Of a DNA stretch of 64,000 bases, positions 34,658 through 43,143 are shown one piece after another. Both the position numbers and the translations under genes were made by a program. Source of the stretch: Erwinia rhapontici (GTDB lineage Bacteria; Pseudomonadota; Gammaproteobacteria; Enterobacterales; Enterobacteriaceae). Under the pieces are notes generated by a model that did no database searches, was not told the origin of the DNA, and saw nothing but the letters and a program-made list of their open reading frames with translations. The stretch spans positions 310,001 through 374,000 of the forward strand of contig NZ_VRKO01000016.1 of NCBI RefSeq assembly GCF_012271765.1, read 5' to 3'. The stretch's first letter is position 1. The number at the start of each line of letters is the position of its first letter.

Positions 34658-34744
34658 CGCGCAGATCAAAACATACGAAGGACGTAAGATGCTTTTGCCT
34701 GATTTGAGCTTTACAAAAACCGTCTATCAAGCGTCATTTGAACA

Positions 34745-35401
34745 ATGAGTCGTCCGCTGTTTGTCACGCTGGATGGGCCCAAGGGCGCCGGTAAAACCAC
34801 ACTGTTGGAGGCCATCACCAAAGTCCTCAGGGCTGACAACAAGAAGGTGATCCGACTTTGCGAGAAAAAAAGCGATCCCTACAGGCGCGAAACCATGGTT
34901 CTCGTTAACAGGCTCGCCAGACAACCCACCCTGGCGTTGGAATGGGAGGTGTGTGAGCGCCTGGCCGCCAGCCGTGCCTGGATATCCCGGCACGTGCTGG
35001 CTAAACAGCCACAGGACAGCATTATCTTGATGGATCGCTGGTATCCATCGGATGCCGCGTTTCGCCGCATGGTTCCCTTCGCAGAGATTTTACAGCTTAA
35101 CCTTGAACGAAACGTGCGAACGCCAGACCTGCATGTCGGGGTGGTGACAGCGCCTGATATTTCATGGGCAAGGGCCGCGGCCCGATCGCGTGGGCTAAGC
35201 AGTACGGTGATTCATAAGCTGGAAGAACATGTTGCCTGTAGCCAGGCGTTCGAGCGAGAAATTGCCGATAACGGCTGGGTTTTATGCCGTAATGAAGGAA
35301 CAATCGAAGACGCCACGATGCAGGTGATTTCTGAGATCTACCGCGTGCCTGGGTGCGCCACAGGGATTCAGATCACATCGCCGGGGCAGTCCGTTCCCTG
35401 A
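34745..35401 (+). CDS. P-loop kinase, thymidylate-kinase-like
   Basis: 218 aa. Walker A is GPKGAGKTT at residues 11-19, and DRWYPSDAAFRRM matches the DR[WY] base-binding block of dTMP/dGMP kinases; a lid-like Arg-rich stretch is ARAAARSRG. It is not the housekeeping tmk, whose neighbours and P-loop differ. Similar proteins are annotated as AAA or deoxynucleoside kinases in accessory regions. Substrate unknown. Separate from the broken ArsR gene by 87 bp. Confidence 0.75.
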   Translation: MSRPLFVTLDGPKGAGKTTLLEAITKVLRADNKKVIRLCEKKSDPYRRETMVLVNRLARQPTLALEWEVCERLAASRAWISRHVLAKQPQDSIILMDRWYPSDAAFRRMVPFAEILQLNLERNVRTPDLHVGVVTAPDISWARAAARSRGLSSTVIHKLEEHVACSQAFEREIADNGWVLCRNEGTIEDATMQVISEIYRVPGCATGIQITSPGQSVP

Positions 35402-35409
35402 GCCCGTTT

Positions 35410-36786
35410 TCACGGCGTGTTTTTCTTACAGGCTGAATTCCTGCTCAGCAGGGTGGAGCATAACAGGCTGGCGAGCAGTGAGAAGGCGATGCCGACGCAG
35501 AGGGCGATGTCAATATCCTCTGCGAGCGGTTTGACCGCGTTAAGCAATCCCCCAAAGATTGCGACTCCCAGCGCGGAACCCGTTTGTCGGCTTGCGTTGA
35601 GCACGCCGGCGGCAATTCCAGCGTGCTCTTTGCCTGTCGAGCCCATGACAATTGCCGTGGCGACCGGTGTAATGATGCCAGCGGCAAGGCCGAGTGCAGG
35701 AAAGCAAAGTGCGATCTGCCAATAGGGTGTATTTTCTCTTACTATCATTAACCCTGCGAATCCGGCGGCGTAGAGCCCGCAGCATCCTGTCATCAGCCAA
35801 AATGGGCCAAGCAGGCGGTTAAGTTTTCCGGCGCTAAAGCTGCCCAACGTGACCAGCAAGGTCAAGGGAAGGAAGGCGAGACCCACGTCCAGCGATGACC
35901 AGCCGCGCACGGCCCCGAAGTACAGGCTGAGCAGGAAGAACACCCCGTAAAACACTAATCCAGAAATCAGCGAGACGCTAACCGAGGCAGAAAAATCAGC
36001 AAGGCGAAAGAGTGTCATCGGCAGCATCGGCTGGTTGATTGTGCGCTCGGTAAAGATGAAAACCCCCCAGGCAATGACCGCCACCAGTATTCCTCCGCAA
36101 ATCCACGGGTCACGCCATCCACGATGGACACCTTCAATCAGCACGGCAATAGACGATCCCAGTGCGATAATCGCCAGTAACTGCCCTGCAAAATCCATCT
36201 GCCTTTCGCGAGCAGTAATTTTTATCGCAGGAATGCGCGTTGCCAGTACAGCCCCGAGTACGGCAATGGGGACATTGACCAGGAAGATACTTCGCCAGCC
36301 TGATAAATGGATCAGCAAACCGCCCAATAACGGACCGGCCGCCATGGCAATTCCACCGCATCCGGCCCAGATACCGATGGCTCTGGCACGATCCCGAGAC
36401 TGAGGGAACGCACTGTTGATCAACGCCAGAGAGGAGGGGACCAGCAAGGCCGCACCGACCCCCTGCAATATCCTCGAGAAGATCAGGGTGGGCAATGTGG
36501 ATGAAAAACCACATCCCGCTGAAGCCAGTGCAAAGAGCAGCAGACCGGTGAGATAAACGTTTTTTGCCCCCAGTTTGTCGCCTAAAGCACCACCGCTGAG
36601 CAGCAGACTGGCGAAAGTGACGGTATAGGCACTGACGACCCATTGCAGGCCGGTAATGGTCGAATGCAGAGTGGCGGCCAGCGGTGCAAGTGCAACGTTC
36701 ACAATCGAGGTATCAAGAATCACGATGATATAGCTGATACTGGTCGCCGCTAACAACCATTTTTGAGCCGAAGGGGTGTTGTTCAT
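35410..36786 (-). CDS. MFS multidrug-type exporter, DHA2-like
   Basis: 458 aa inner-membrane transporter. First segment LDTSIVNVALAPLAATLHS, motif A as GGALGDKLGAKNVY, motif C around GPLLGGLLIH; hydrophobic pattern of about 14 helices. Divergent from an ArsR-family gene, which probably controls it. A second DHA2 exporter, distinct from the cluster's exporter at 19941. Confidence 0.88.
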   Translation of the reverse strand: MNNTPSAQKWLLAATSISYIIVILDTSIVNVALAPLAATLHSTITGLQWVVSAYTVTFASLLLSGGALGDKLGAKNVYLTGLLLFALASAGCGFSSTLPTLIFSRILQGVGAALLVPSSLALINSAFPQSRDRARAIGIWAGCGGIAMAAGPLLGGLLIHLSGWRSIFLVNVPIAVLGAVLATRIPAIKITARERQMDFAGQLLAIIALGSSIAVLIEGVHRGWRDPWICGGILVAVIAWGVFIFTERTINQPMLPMTLFRLADFSASVSVSLISGLVFYGVFFLLSLYFGAVRGWSSLDVGLAFLPLTLLVTLGSFSAGKLNRLLGPFWLMTGCCGLYAAGFAGLMIVRENTPYWQIALCFPALGLAAGIITPVATAIVMGSTGKEHAGIAAGVLNASRQTGSALGVAIFGGLLNAVKPLAEDIDIALCVGIAFSLLASLLCSTLLSRNSACKKNTP

Positions 36787-36913
36787 GAGTCGAGGTCATT
36801 GTCCATAAATGAGATTTATTGACTATACCCCGCACGCGCTAAATAATGATTCGAGCTGTATCGAAGTGTTATTCCCTCTGAGGAACACTGACTTCACTTT
36901 TACGGGCGCAACA

Positions 36914-37615
36914 ATGAACCAATTTCACATCTCTGTCGTGGCCCATCTCATCGCCGAGCCGGTGCGTTCGATAATGCTCATTAACCTCTCTGGAGGCGAA
37001 GCACTTTCTGCCAGCGCTCTGGCAGAAGCCGCCAACATCACAGCACAAACCGCCAGTTTTCATCTCGCAAAACTGCGTGATGGCGGGCTTGTCACCGTCG
37101 AGTCTGTTGGGCGCTATCGTTATTACCGCCTGGCCGGGCCACATATTTCCCAGCTCTTAGAAAGTCTGGCCTCGGTCGGGCCTGTCACTTCGCAGTGGCA
37201 AACTACGCCCAATAGTGCAGCGAAAGCGCTGCGTTTTGCGCGTTGTTGTTACGATCATTTAGCCGGGCAAATCGGCGTGCTGATTACGCAAAGGATGCTC
37301 ATCCAGGGGCTGATTACCATGCAAGAAGGCCAACACGCGGTGCTCACTGTTCAGGGGCATCGCTGGTTTGAACAGCAAGGCGTGGAAATCAGTGCGGAAC
37401 GCGCAGGTAATAACCGTTTGTGCCTTGACTGGACCGAGCGGCAATATCACCTCGCAGGCCCTCTTGGCTCCGCTATGCTGGAGGCATTTACTGCGTGGGA
37501 ATGGCTGAGCCGCTCGAATCAATCAAGAGCGTTGAACGTCACCGCGTCGGGATGGGAAGCCTTAGCGCAACACTTTGGTATTCGCCATCAGCAAGGATCG
37601 CTACGGCATGAATAG
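36914..37615 (+). CDS. ArsR-family helix-turn-helix regulator
   Basis: 233 aa from ATG 36914; a longer frame from 36809 overlaps the likely shared promoter. Winged helix EPVRSIMLINLSGGEALSAS with LAEAANITAQTASFHLAKLR and VGRYRYYRL, then a long C-terminal part that is not typical of small metal sensors and may bind a drug-like ligand. Divergent from the MFS gene; the last 15 bases overlap the convergent SMP-30 gene. Confidence 0.85.
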   Translation: MNQFHISVVAHLIAEPVRSIMLINLSGGEALSASALAEAANITAQTASFHLAKLRDGGLVTVESVGRYRYYRLAGPHISQLLESLASVGPVTSQWQTTPNSAAKALRFARCCYDHLAGQIGVLITQRMLIQGLITMQEGQHAVLTVQGHRWFEQQGVEISAERAGNNRLCLDWTERQYHLAGPLGSAMLEAFTAWEWLSRSNQSRALNVTASGWEALAQHFGIRHQQGSLRHE

Positions 37616-38497
37616 TGGCCTTTCTTTGAACACATGCCTTCGGCTGCCCGATATTCTGGGATGAATCGTATACACATCCCCGGCGTCTGGGGACGTAAGT
37701 AACTCCGAAGGCGTCATAGCAAAGCGTGCGGTGGTAATGAATAATGTCGCAAGACCTTCGCCACCAAAGCAGCAACTGGTAGGGCGCGGAACGGGCATGA
37801 TGACACGATCGCTCAGACACCCGTTGCTGTCGTAGCGCAGCAGGCATCCCCCGTTGAACTGACATACCCACAGCCCTCCCTCCTTATCCAGAGCGATACC
37901 GTCAGGACGGCCGAGTTCGGCGGGTGTCTCAACAAATAACCTGATATCGCCTGGCAAGCCCTCTGCCGAACAGGTTGCCTGAAAAATTGCACATGCTACC
38001 GAATCAACGAAAAACAGAGTACGGCCATCTTCCGACCAGGCCACCCCGTTGGGCAGTGCAATTCCCTGCTGGATTAACCGGGCATTCAGCGCACTGTCGA
38101 ATCGGTACAGCGCACCGCTATTGCCATCCGGGCGCTCGTTCATCAATCCGGTAACAAAACGTCCCTGTGGATCGCAGGCACCATCGTTGAAACGATAGCT
38201 CGCGCCTTCATGGATAATGGGAGAGCCGTGGCGCACTGCACCGGTCTCCAGATTGAGCATGGCAACGCGGGCATCTTCAGTGAAAATCAGATTCCCTCTG
38301 TCAGTGAGCGCCAGGGCGCCAATGCGTGCGGCGGACTCATAAACACGGTCGACCTTTCCCTCTGGCCGCAGCACGTTGATCCGCCCTTCAACGATATCCA
38401 CGAAGTACAAAAGCCCCTTCTGAGCATCCCAGACCGGACTTTCGCCCAACGTGGCGCCGACATGAGCAATGTTGCGCAGATCATAATCCTTACGCAT
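37601..38497 (-). CDS. SMP-30/gluconolactonase-family lactonase
   Basis: 298 aa six-bladed beta-propeller enzyme that opens sugar lactones with a bound divalent metal. Signs: GATLGESPVWDAQKGLLYFVDI (metal Glu), YRFNDGACDPQGRFVTG, LPNGVAWSEDGRTLFFVDS, and RPDGIALDKEGGLWV. I start at ATG 38497, which overlaps the end of the SDR gene by 8 bases (translational coupling); the longer frame to 38785 is antisense-like sequence inside that gene. With the SDR it suggests a short sugar-oxidation route: sugar to lactone to acid. Confidence 0.9.
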   Translation of the reverse strand: MRKDYDLRNIAHVGATLGESPVWDAQKGLLYFVDIVEGRINVLRPEGKVDRVYESAARIGALALTDRGNLIFTEDARVAMLNLETGAVRHGSPIIHEGASYRFNDGACDPQGRFVTGLMNERPDGNSGALYRFDSALNARLIQQGIALPNGVAWSEDGRTLFFVDSVACAIFQATCSAEGLPGDIRLFVETPAELGRPDGIALDKEGGLWVCQFNGGCLLRYDSNGCLSDRVIMPVPRPTSCCFGGEGLATLFITTARFAMTPSELLTSPDAGDVYTIHPRISGSRRHVFKERPLFMP

Positions 38498-39371
38498 ATT
38501 CACACTCTTTGATCTGCTGCCACTGGCGGGCGACGTCAGCCACATTCTCACATTCGACACGCGCCAGATCAGTGGGATAAACAACGCCGGGGTTCTCACA
38601 AAAGCGGGTTGCGGTGAAATGACCGTTGCTTGCGCGAAGGATGTAGCCTGTGTCATGGCACAGCGGACTGGCCAGATACACGACGCCCGGTGCGACCCAC
38701 TCCGGTTTGAGGTTCTCGGGTGACGGCATACATCCCCACATGCGTGTTTTGGCAACAGGGGAGATAGCATTGACAAGAATCCCATGCTGCTCGCCTTCCA
38801 GACTCAGTGCATTCATGATGCCCACCTGAGCCATCTTACCGGCAGCGTAAGCCACGAGGCCAGGCTGCGCATATTGCTGGAACAGGGCGCGGTCAGAGGT
38901 GTTGAGCACGATCCGTGGTGATGAAGAGTGCTTAAGGTATGGCCAGGCATATTTGCTCAGCCAAATCGGCGCACGAACGTTGATGCCGATGGCACGTTCA
39001 AGGAAATCATCACTCTGGTCTTCGATACGTTGATAGTCCACCCAGCCTGCGTTGTGAATCAGGATGTCCAGCTTACCGAAGTGGGTGATAGCCAGCTCCA
39101 CGAGCTCCCTGCAGCCATCCTCATTATCCAGGCGTCCGTTGTGTGCGATCAATTGCCCGTTGTCAGCGCGCAGGGTACGGCCAGCTTCCGCAATCACATC
39201 CATACTGGCGCCTTCACCGGCCCGGTTGGTGCCGAGGTCGCTGATAACAACGCGCGCACCATGGTCTAACAGTGACTGCGCGTAGGCACGTCCCAGGCCC
39301 TGTCCTGCGCCGGTGATGATGGCTACCGCATCCTTTAACAGCGCATCGGTAAGCGGGTTCTTCTGTCCCAT
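38490..39371 (-). CDS. SDR-family dehydrogenase
   Basis: 293 aa short-chain dehydrogenase. Cofactor loop ITGAGQGLGRAYAQ, then HNAGWVDYQ, the catalytic Ser region NTSDRALFQ, and Tyr-x-x-x-Lys in YAAGKMAQ. Probably oxidises a sugar or hydroxyl group with NAD(P). Operon: regulator LysR upstream (95 bp gap), lactonase overlapping downstream. Confidence 0.88.
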   Translation of the reverse strand: MGQKNPLTDALLKDAVAIITGAGQGLGRAYAQSLLDHGARVVISDLGTNRAGEGASMDVIAEAGRTLRADNGQLIAHNGRLDNEDGCRELVELAITHFGKLDILIHNAGWVDYQRIEDQSDDFLERAIGINVRAPIWLSKYAWPYLKHSSSPRIVLNTSDRALFQQYAQPGLVAYAAGKMAQVGIMNALSLEGEQHGILVNAISPVAKTRMWGCMPSPENLKPEWVAPGVVYLASPLCHDTGYILRASNGHFTATRFCENPGVVYPTDLARVECENVADVARQWQQIKECEYA

Positions 39372-39465
39372 GTTGAATCTCCGTGAATTTGAGTGTCACG
39401 ATGATGGGACGCCACGCGTAGCCAGTAAAATATATTATTTGTAGTCTAATAAGACCTAAATAGTC

Positions 39466-40377
39466 TTAATCAAAGCCTGGCGGCATTGCATTGCGTATTT
39501 CTTCGATGAGTTTGTCCCGGATGAGAGAAGGTGAGTGCTCATTCCATCCCATTAACAGTTCAACGTGCTGGAGTTCGGCCGGCGCATCGACCTCAAGTGG
39601 CCGGAATATCACGTCCTTCCTTGGCTCCTGCGCCAGTGAGGCGGGTAACAGCGCGACGCCGAAGCCGCTGGCAACCAGTGCAACGAGTGTCTGCAATTGC
39701 CGGGCCTGCTGTGCAATGTGAGGTGTGAATCCAGCCGCTTCGCAAAGCTGCACAAGCTGGTCATGAAAACCCTGGCCCAGGTGGCGGGGGGCTGAAACGA
39801 AGTGGTCACATTGAAGTGCTGTCAGTGGGATGCTCTCGCAGCCTGCAAGGCGGTGTTCAGCAGGCAAAGCGATCATGACAGGTTCGCGCAATATGGCGTT
39901 GAAACGCAGGCCAGGTGAGGTTCTGCCTGGCGGCCGCATAAATCCCAGGTCGGCGCGTCCTTGCTCAAGGGCATCAACCTGTTCTTGCGTCGTGGCCTCA
40001 TTCATCGTGAAAGAGACGGCAGGGAAGGCAGTACGAAAGTTCCTGAGGGCGCGTAGCAGGGGGCCATAATGTGTAATGTTGATAAAGGTGAGGGTGAGAT
40101 GGCCTTCAATCCCCTGTGACACACGGCGGCTTTTATCAACGCCTTCGTCAAGAATACGCAATACCTCTCTGGCAGATTCGAGAAAGTCTTCTCCAGCAGG
40201 CGTCAGCGACACGCTGCGATTGGTGCGTTCAAACAGCGAAACGCCCATTTCCTGCTCCAGCCTGCGGATCGCCTGGCTCAGGGGGGGCTGCGCCATATGG
40301 AGTCGCTGCGCGGCGCGGTTAAAGTGCAATTCTTCTGCAACGGCAATGAACTGGACAAGAAGCCGGGTTTCGATCAT
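39466..40377 (-). CDS. LysR-family regulator (intact copy)
   Basis: 303 aa. N-terminal helix-turn-helix LHFNRAAQRLHMAQPPLSQA, BenM/CatM-like; effector domain with GFGVALLPASLAQ. It lies upstream of the SDR and lactonase genes in the same direction. Its first ~45 codons and upstream DNA are duplicated at 32115-32428, next to the HOD-like gene, which suggests that the ancestral partner of this regulator was divergent to that gene. Confidence 0.88.
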   Translation of the reverse strand: MIETRLLVQFIAVAEELHFNRAAQRLHMAQPPLSQAIRRLEQEMGVSLFERTNRSVSLTPAGEDFLESAREVLRILDEGVDKSRRVSQGIEGHLTLTFINITHYGPLLRALRNFRTAFPAVSFTMNEATTQEQVDALEQGRADLGFMRPPGRTSPGLRFNAILREPVMIALPAEHRLAGCESIPLTALQCDHFVSAPRHLGQGFHDQLVQLCEAAGFTPHIAQQARQLQTLVALVASGFGVALLPASLAQEPRKDVIFRPLEVDAPAELQHVELLMGWNEHSPSLIRDKLIEEIRNAMPPGFD

Positions 40378-40569
40378 GAGACCTCATGAATACGTCTGAA
40401 GTTATATTAAATACAGTGTTGGACTGTGCTTCATCATTTGCACCCTGCAGTAATATGTCGGATGGTAGCTCTCAATCGTGTGACGAATATTCTTCTGATT
40501 GACGCAGCACAGACGCTTCAATCTTCCTGACACTGATACCGATGTTATTTATGTTCCTTCACTTTACGA
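40244..40569. repeat. Right copy of the ~320-bp direct repeat
   Basis: Intact counterpart of 32115-32428, 8.1 kb away in the same orientation. It includes the 5' end of the intact LysR gene and about 190 bp upstream of it. Confidence 0.85.
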
Positions 40570-40644
40570 ATGGGTGGCATGTGAGGAAGTATCGGTGAGC
40601 TAAGCCGATTGCGTTGGACGAGCAAGGCAGATTTACGTTGTTTT

Positions 40645-41640
40645 TTACACCGATTCACGAAGTAGCAACGGGCTTTCAACGGCCACCGTTTTCTGATGAG
40701 ACTCACCGTTAATAATATGAAGCGCACTAAGACGACCGATCTCGTAATGGGGTAATTGCACCGTTGACAGTGATGGTAAGAATAGATCGCCAATACCGAC
40801 CATATTATCGTAGCCAAGCACCGCGACATCTTGGGGTATTCTTAACCCCTGTGACAGCAGAGTCTGATAGACCATAAAGGCGATACGATCATTTCCACAC
40901 ACAATTGAATCAAATTGAGGTATGCCTTGATGGATATGCGCTAAAACCCTGTTGGGAATATCGCGATAATGTTCATCCCCATATCCCATGTAATAGTGGT
41001 CGAGTGTATCAGGCGCTATACCTGCTTCCCTGCATGCCTGTTCCAGACCTTTGCGACGTCTGATGGTAGCGACTTGATTTTCAGGTAAATGTAAGCAGAG
41101 CGGGCGACGATAGCCTGCAGAAAAAAGTGCACGCACCGCAGCATACTGCCCACGTTCATCATCCGGAATATAACTCGCAACCTGTTGATGCAGGCTTTCG
41201 CAGTTGGCCAGTACGCAGGGGAGGTTTAACAACTTCCCGGGTAGCGGCACCTGCCGTAATCCCATTGTTGTATAGATAATGCCATCCGGCCGATGTGAGA
41301 GAAGCAGATCGACGATATTTTCCGGGCTGTCATCGGAAAACATGTTCACCACAAAGCTGTTCCAGCCATGTGCGCGTGCCGTTTCTTCAATAGAGAGTGT
41401 GATTTCCACTGAAAAGGGGGTGGTGACGGTATCCAGTGCTAACACCCCGATGGTTTTTGGAATTGCGTGAGCACCGCGTATTTTTTTTGCCGATAAATCG
41501 GGCACGTAATTCATCGCATCGATAGCGGACTGTACGCGAGACAATGTCTCCGGCTTCAGGCGTTCCGGGGAGTTTAATGCCCTGGATACAGTCATCAGCG
41601 AGACGTTTGCCAGTTTTGCCACATCTTTCAGGGATGCCAT
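40645..41640 (-). CDS. cscR: Sucrose operon repressor CscR (LacI family)
   Basis: 331 aa. LacI helix-turn-helix MASLKDVAKLANVSLMTVSR, then sections close to E. coli CscR: NYVPDLSAKK, TATTPFSV-like TVTTPFSVEI, GWNSF, HRPDGIIYTTMGLR, ICGNDR-like VCGNDR, IPQDVAVLGYDNM and LFLPSLSTVQLP. It binds fructose or sucrose-derived signals and represses the divergent cscBA-porin-cscK operon. The two GTTAACGTTA-centred palindromes in the shared gap are its likely sites. Confidence 0.92.
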   Translation of the reverse strand: MASLKDVAKLANVSLMTVSRALNSPERLKPETLSRVQSAIDAMNYVPDLSAKKIRGAHAIPKTIGVLALDTVTTPFSVEITLSIEETARAHGWNSFVVNMFSDDSPENIVDLLLSHRPDGIIYTTMGLRQVPLPGKLLNLPCVLANCESLHQQVASYIPDDERGQYAAVRALFSAGYRRPLCLHLPENQVATIRRRKGLEQACREAGIAPDTLDHYYMGYGDEHYRDIPNRVLAHIHQGIPQFDSIVCGNDRIAFMVYQTLLSQGLRIPQDVAVLGYDNMVGIGDLFLPSLSTVQLPHYEIGRLSALHIINGESHQKTVAVESPLLLRESV

Positions 41641-41775
41641 TGTTTTGCTCCAGCCTTATCACTCTGCCACAGGTTATATAACTAACTTACTGATGTAAAA
41701 GGATCATACGTGATTATGGACTGCGGGTATCGATTGCAGCGAATAAGAAAAGTTGATCATGATCTCATATTCTCA

Positions 41776-41791
41776 ATGTTAACGTTAACTT
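41776..41791. promoter_or_regulatory. CscR-type operator O1 (ATGTTAACGTTAACTT)
   Basis: Contains the perfect palindrome GTTAACGTTAAC with the central CG typical of LacI/GalR sites. Pairs with a second site at 41840, 64 bp centre to centre, about six helical turns. Confidence 0.75.
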
Positions 41792-41839
41792 TTGTGATTA
41801 ACATCTAGAATTGCCGTAAAACGGCATGCATTTGATTTT

Positions 41840-41855
41840 ATGTTAACGTTATCAT
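41840..41855. promoter_or_regulatory. CscR-type operator O2 (ATGTTAACGTTATCAT)
   Basis: Near-perfect palindrome, one mismatched pair, lying 28 bp before the cscB start. Same core as O1. Confidence 0.75.
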
Positions 41856-41883
41856 TTGTGCTCCAACTCCGCATGAGATTGCC

Positions 41884-43125
41884 ATGATGAAAACCCATCA
41901 TTCTCAAAGTTATCTGATACTCAGCGCTTTATTATTCTTTTTCTTTGTGACCTGGTCCTCTACTGGCTCACTGCTCTCTATCTGGTTGCATCAGGAAGTC
42001 GGTCTGAAAGCAGGGGACACCGGAATCATCTTTTCAGTGATGTCGTTTTCCACCCTGTTTGTGCAAATTTGTTATGGTTTTATTCAGGATAAGCTCGGTT
42101 TGCGCAAGAACCTGCTCTGGTTTATCACGGCATTGTTGATCTTTTCCGGCCCGGCTTATCTGCTTTTTGGTCATCTTCTGAAAGTGAATGTCTTTCTTGG
42201 CAGTTTTTTTGGTGGTGTCTATATCGGTCTGACATTCAATGGCGGTATTGGTGTTCTGGAATCCTACACCGAGCGTGTCGCACGCCAGAGCCAGTTTGAA
42301 TTCGGAAAAGCAAGAATGTGGGGGTCGCTGGGCTGGGCGGTGGCAACGTTTTTCGCCGGGCTGCTGTTTAATATAAACCCGAAGTTAAACTTCGTGGTCG
42401 CCAGCTGTTCCGGTCTGATCTTCTTTATGCTTTTGATGCGGTTGCGCGTCTCTTCGGCACCACATGCGATGCAGGAGGCCGTATCAGGCGGAAAAGTCAC
42501 GCTGGAAGATGCGGTTCGTCTGCTGACCCTGCCGCGCTTCTGGGCTCTGGTGTTCTTTGTGGTCGGGACCTGTATCTACGGCGTCTACGATCAGCAGTTC
42601 CCGGTCTATTTTTCCTCACAGTTCCCGACGCAACATGAAGGAAATGCCATGTACGGATATCTGAATTCATTTCAGGTGTTCCTTGAGGCTGCTGGCATGT
42701 TCTGTGCTCCATGGCTGGTCAATCGTATCGGCGCCAAAAATGGTCTGATTTTCGCCGGAATAGTGATGGCGATGCGCATGATCGCTTCCGGGTTAGTGGA
42801 AGGTCCACTGCTTATCTCCATCACTAAGCTGTTACATGCCGTTGAGCTACCGGTACTGTTAATCTCAATCTTCAAGTACAACAGTCTTAACTTCGATAAA
42901 CGGCTCTCCTCCACGCTCTATCTGGTGGGCTTTGCTTGTACGAGTTCAGTGATCGCCACCGTGCTGTCACCCCTCGCAGGCTACAGCTACGAAAAATATG
43001 GATTTGCCCAGTCCTATCTGGTTATGGGGCTGATGGTGTTCTGTATCACCTTTATTTCCATCTTCTTGTTGCGCTCCGGTAAACCCACCCGGGATCCGCA
43101 AATACCGCAACTTTCTACTATTTGA
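41884..43125 (+). CDS. cscB: Sucrose:proton symporter CscB (oligosaccharide:H+ symporter family)
   Basis: 413 aa, 12 membrane helices, LacY-like. Blocks shared with E. coli CscB include QDKLGL after YGFI, FNGGIG in place of LAGCG, FEFGKARMWGS, DQQFPV, YGYLNSFQV, LLHAVE and FDKRLSST. Divergence from the E. coli protein is considerable, so related sugars (fructo-oligosaccharides, raffinose) may also be carried; the RafY-like porin nearby fits that. It starts after the two operators; its stop is followed at once by cscA. Confidence 0.88.
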   Translation: MMKTHHSQSYLILSALLFFFFVTWSSTGSLLSIWLHQEVGLKAGDTGIIFSVMSFSTLFVQICYGFIQDKLGLRKNLLWFITALLIFSGPAYLLFGHLLKVNVFLGSFFGGVYIGLTFNGGIGVLESYTERVARQSQFEFGKARMWGSLGWAVATFFAGLLFNINPKLNFVVASCSGLIFFMLLMRLRVSSAPHAMQEAVSGGKVTLEDAVRLLTLPRFWALVFFVVGTCIYGVYDQQFPVYFSSQFPTQHEGNAMYGYLNSFQVFLEAAGMFCAPWLVNRIGAKNGLIFAGIVMAMRMIASGLVEGPLLISITKLLHAVELPVLLISIFKYNSLNFDKRLSSTLYLVGFACTSSVIATVLSPLAGYSYEKYGFAQSYLVMGLMVFCITFISIFLLRSGKPTRDPQIPQLSTI

Positions 43126-43143
43126 ATGAAAAGAGTGAAGACT

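Noticed and set aside
37601..38785. Long 394-aa version of the SMP-30 protein
   Set aside because: The first 96 residues run antisense-like through the SDR gene's 3' end; the family start fits ATG 38497.
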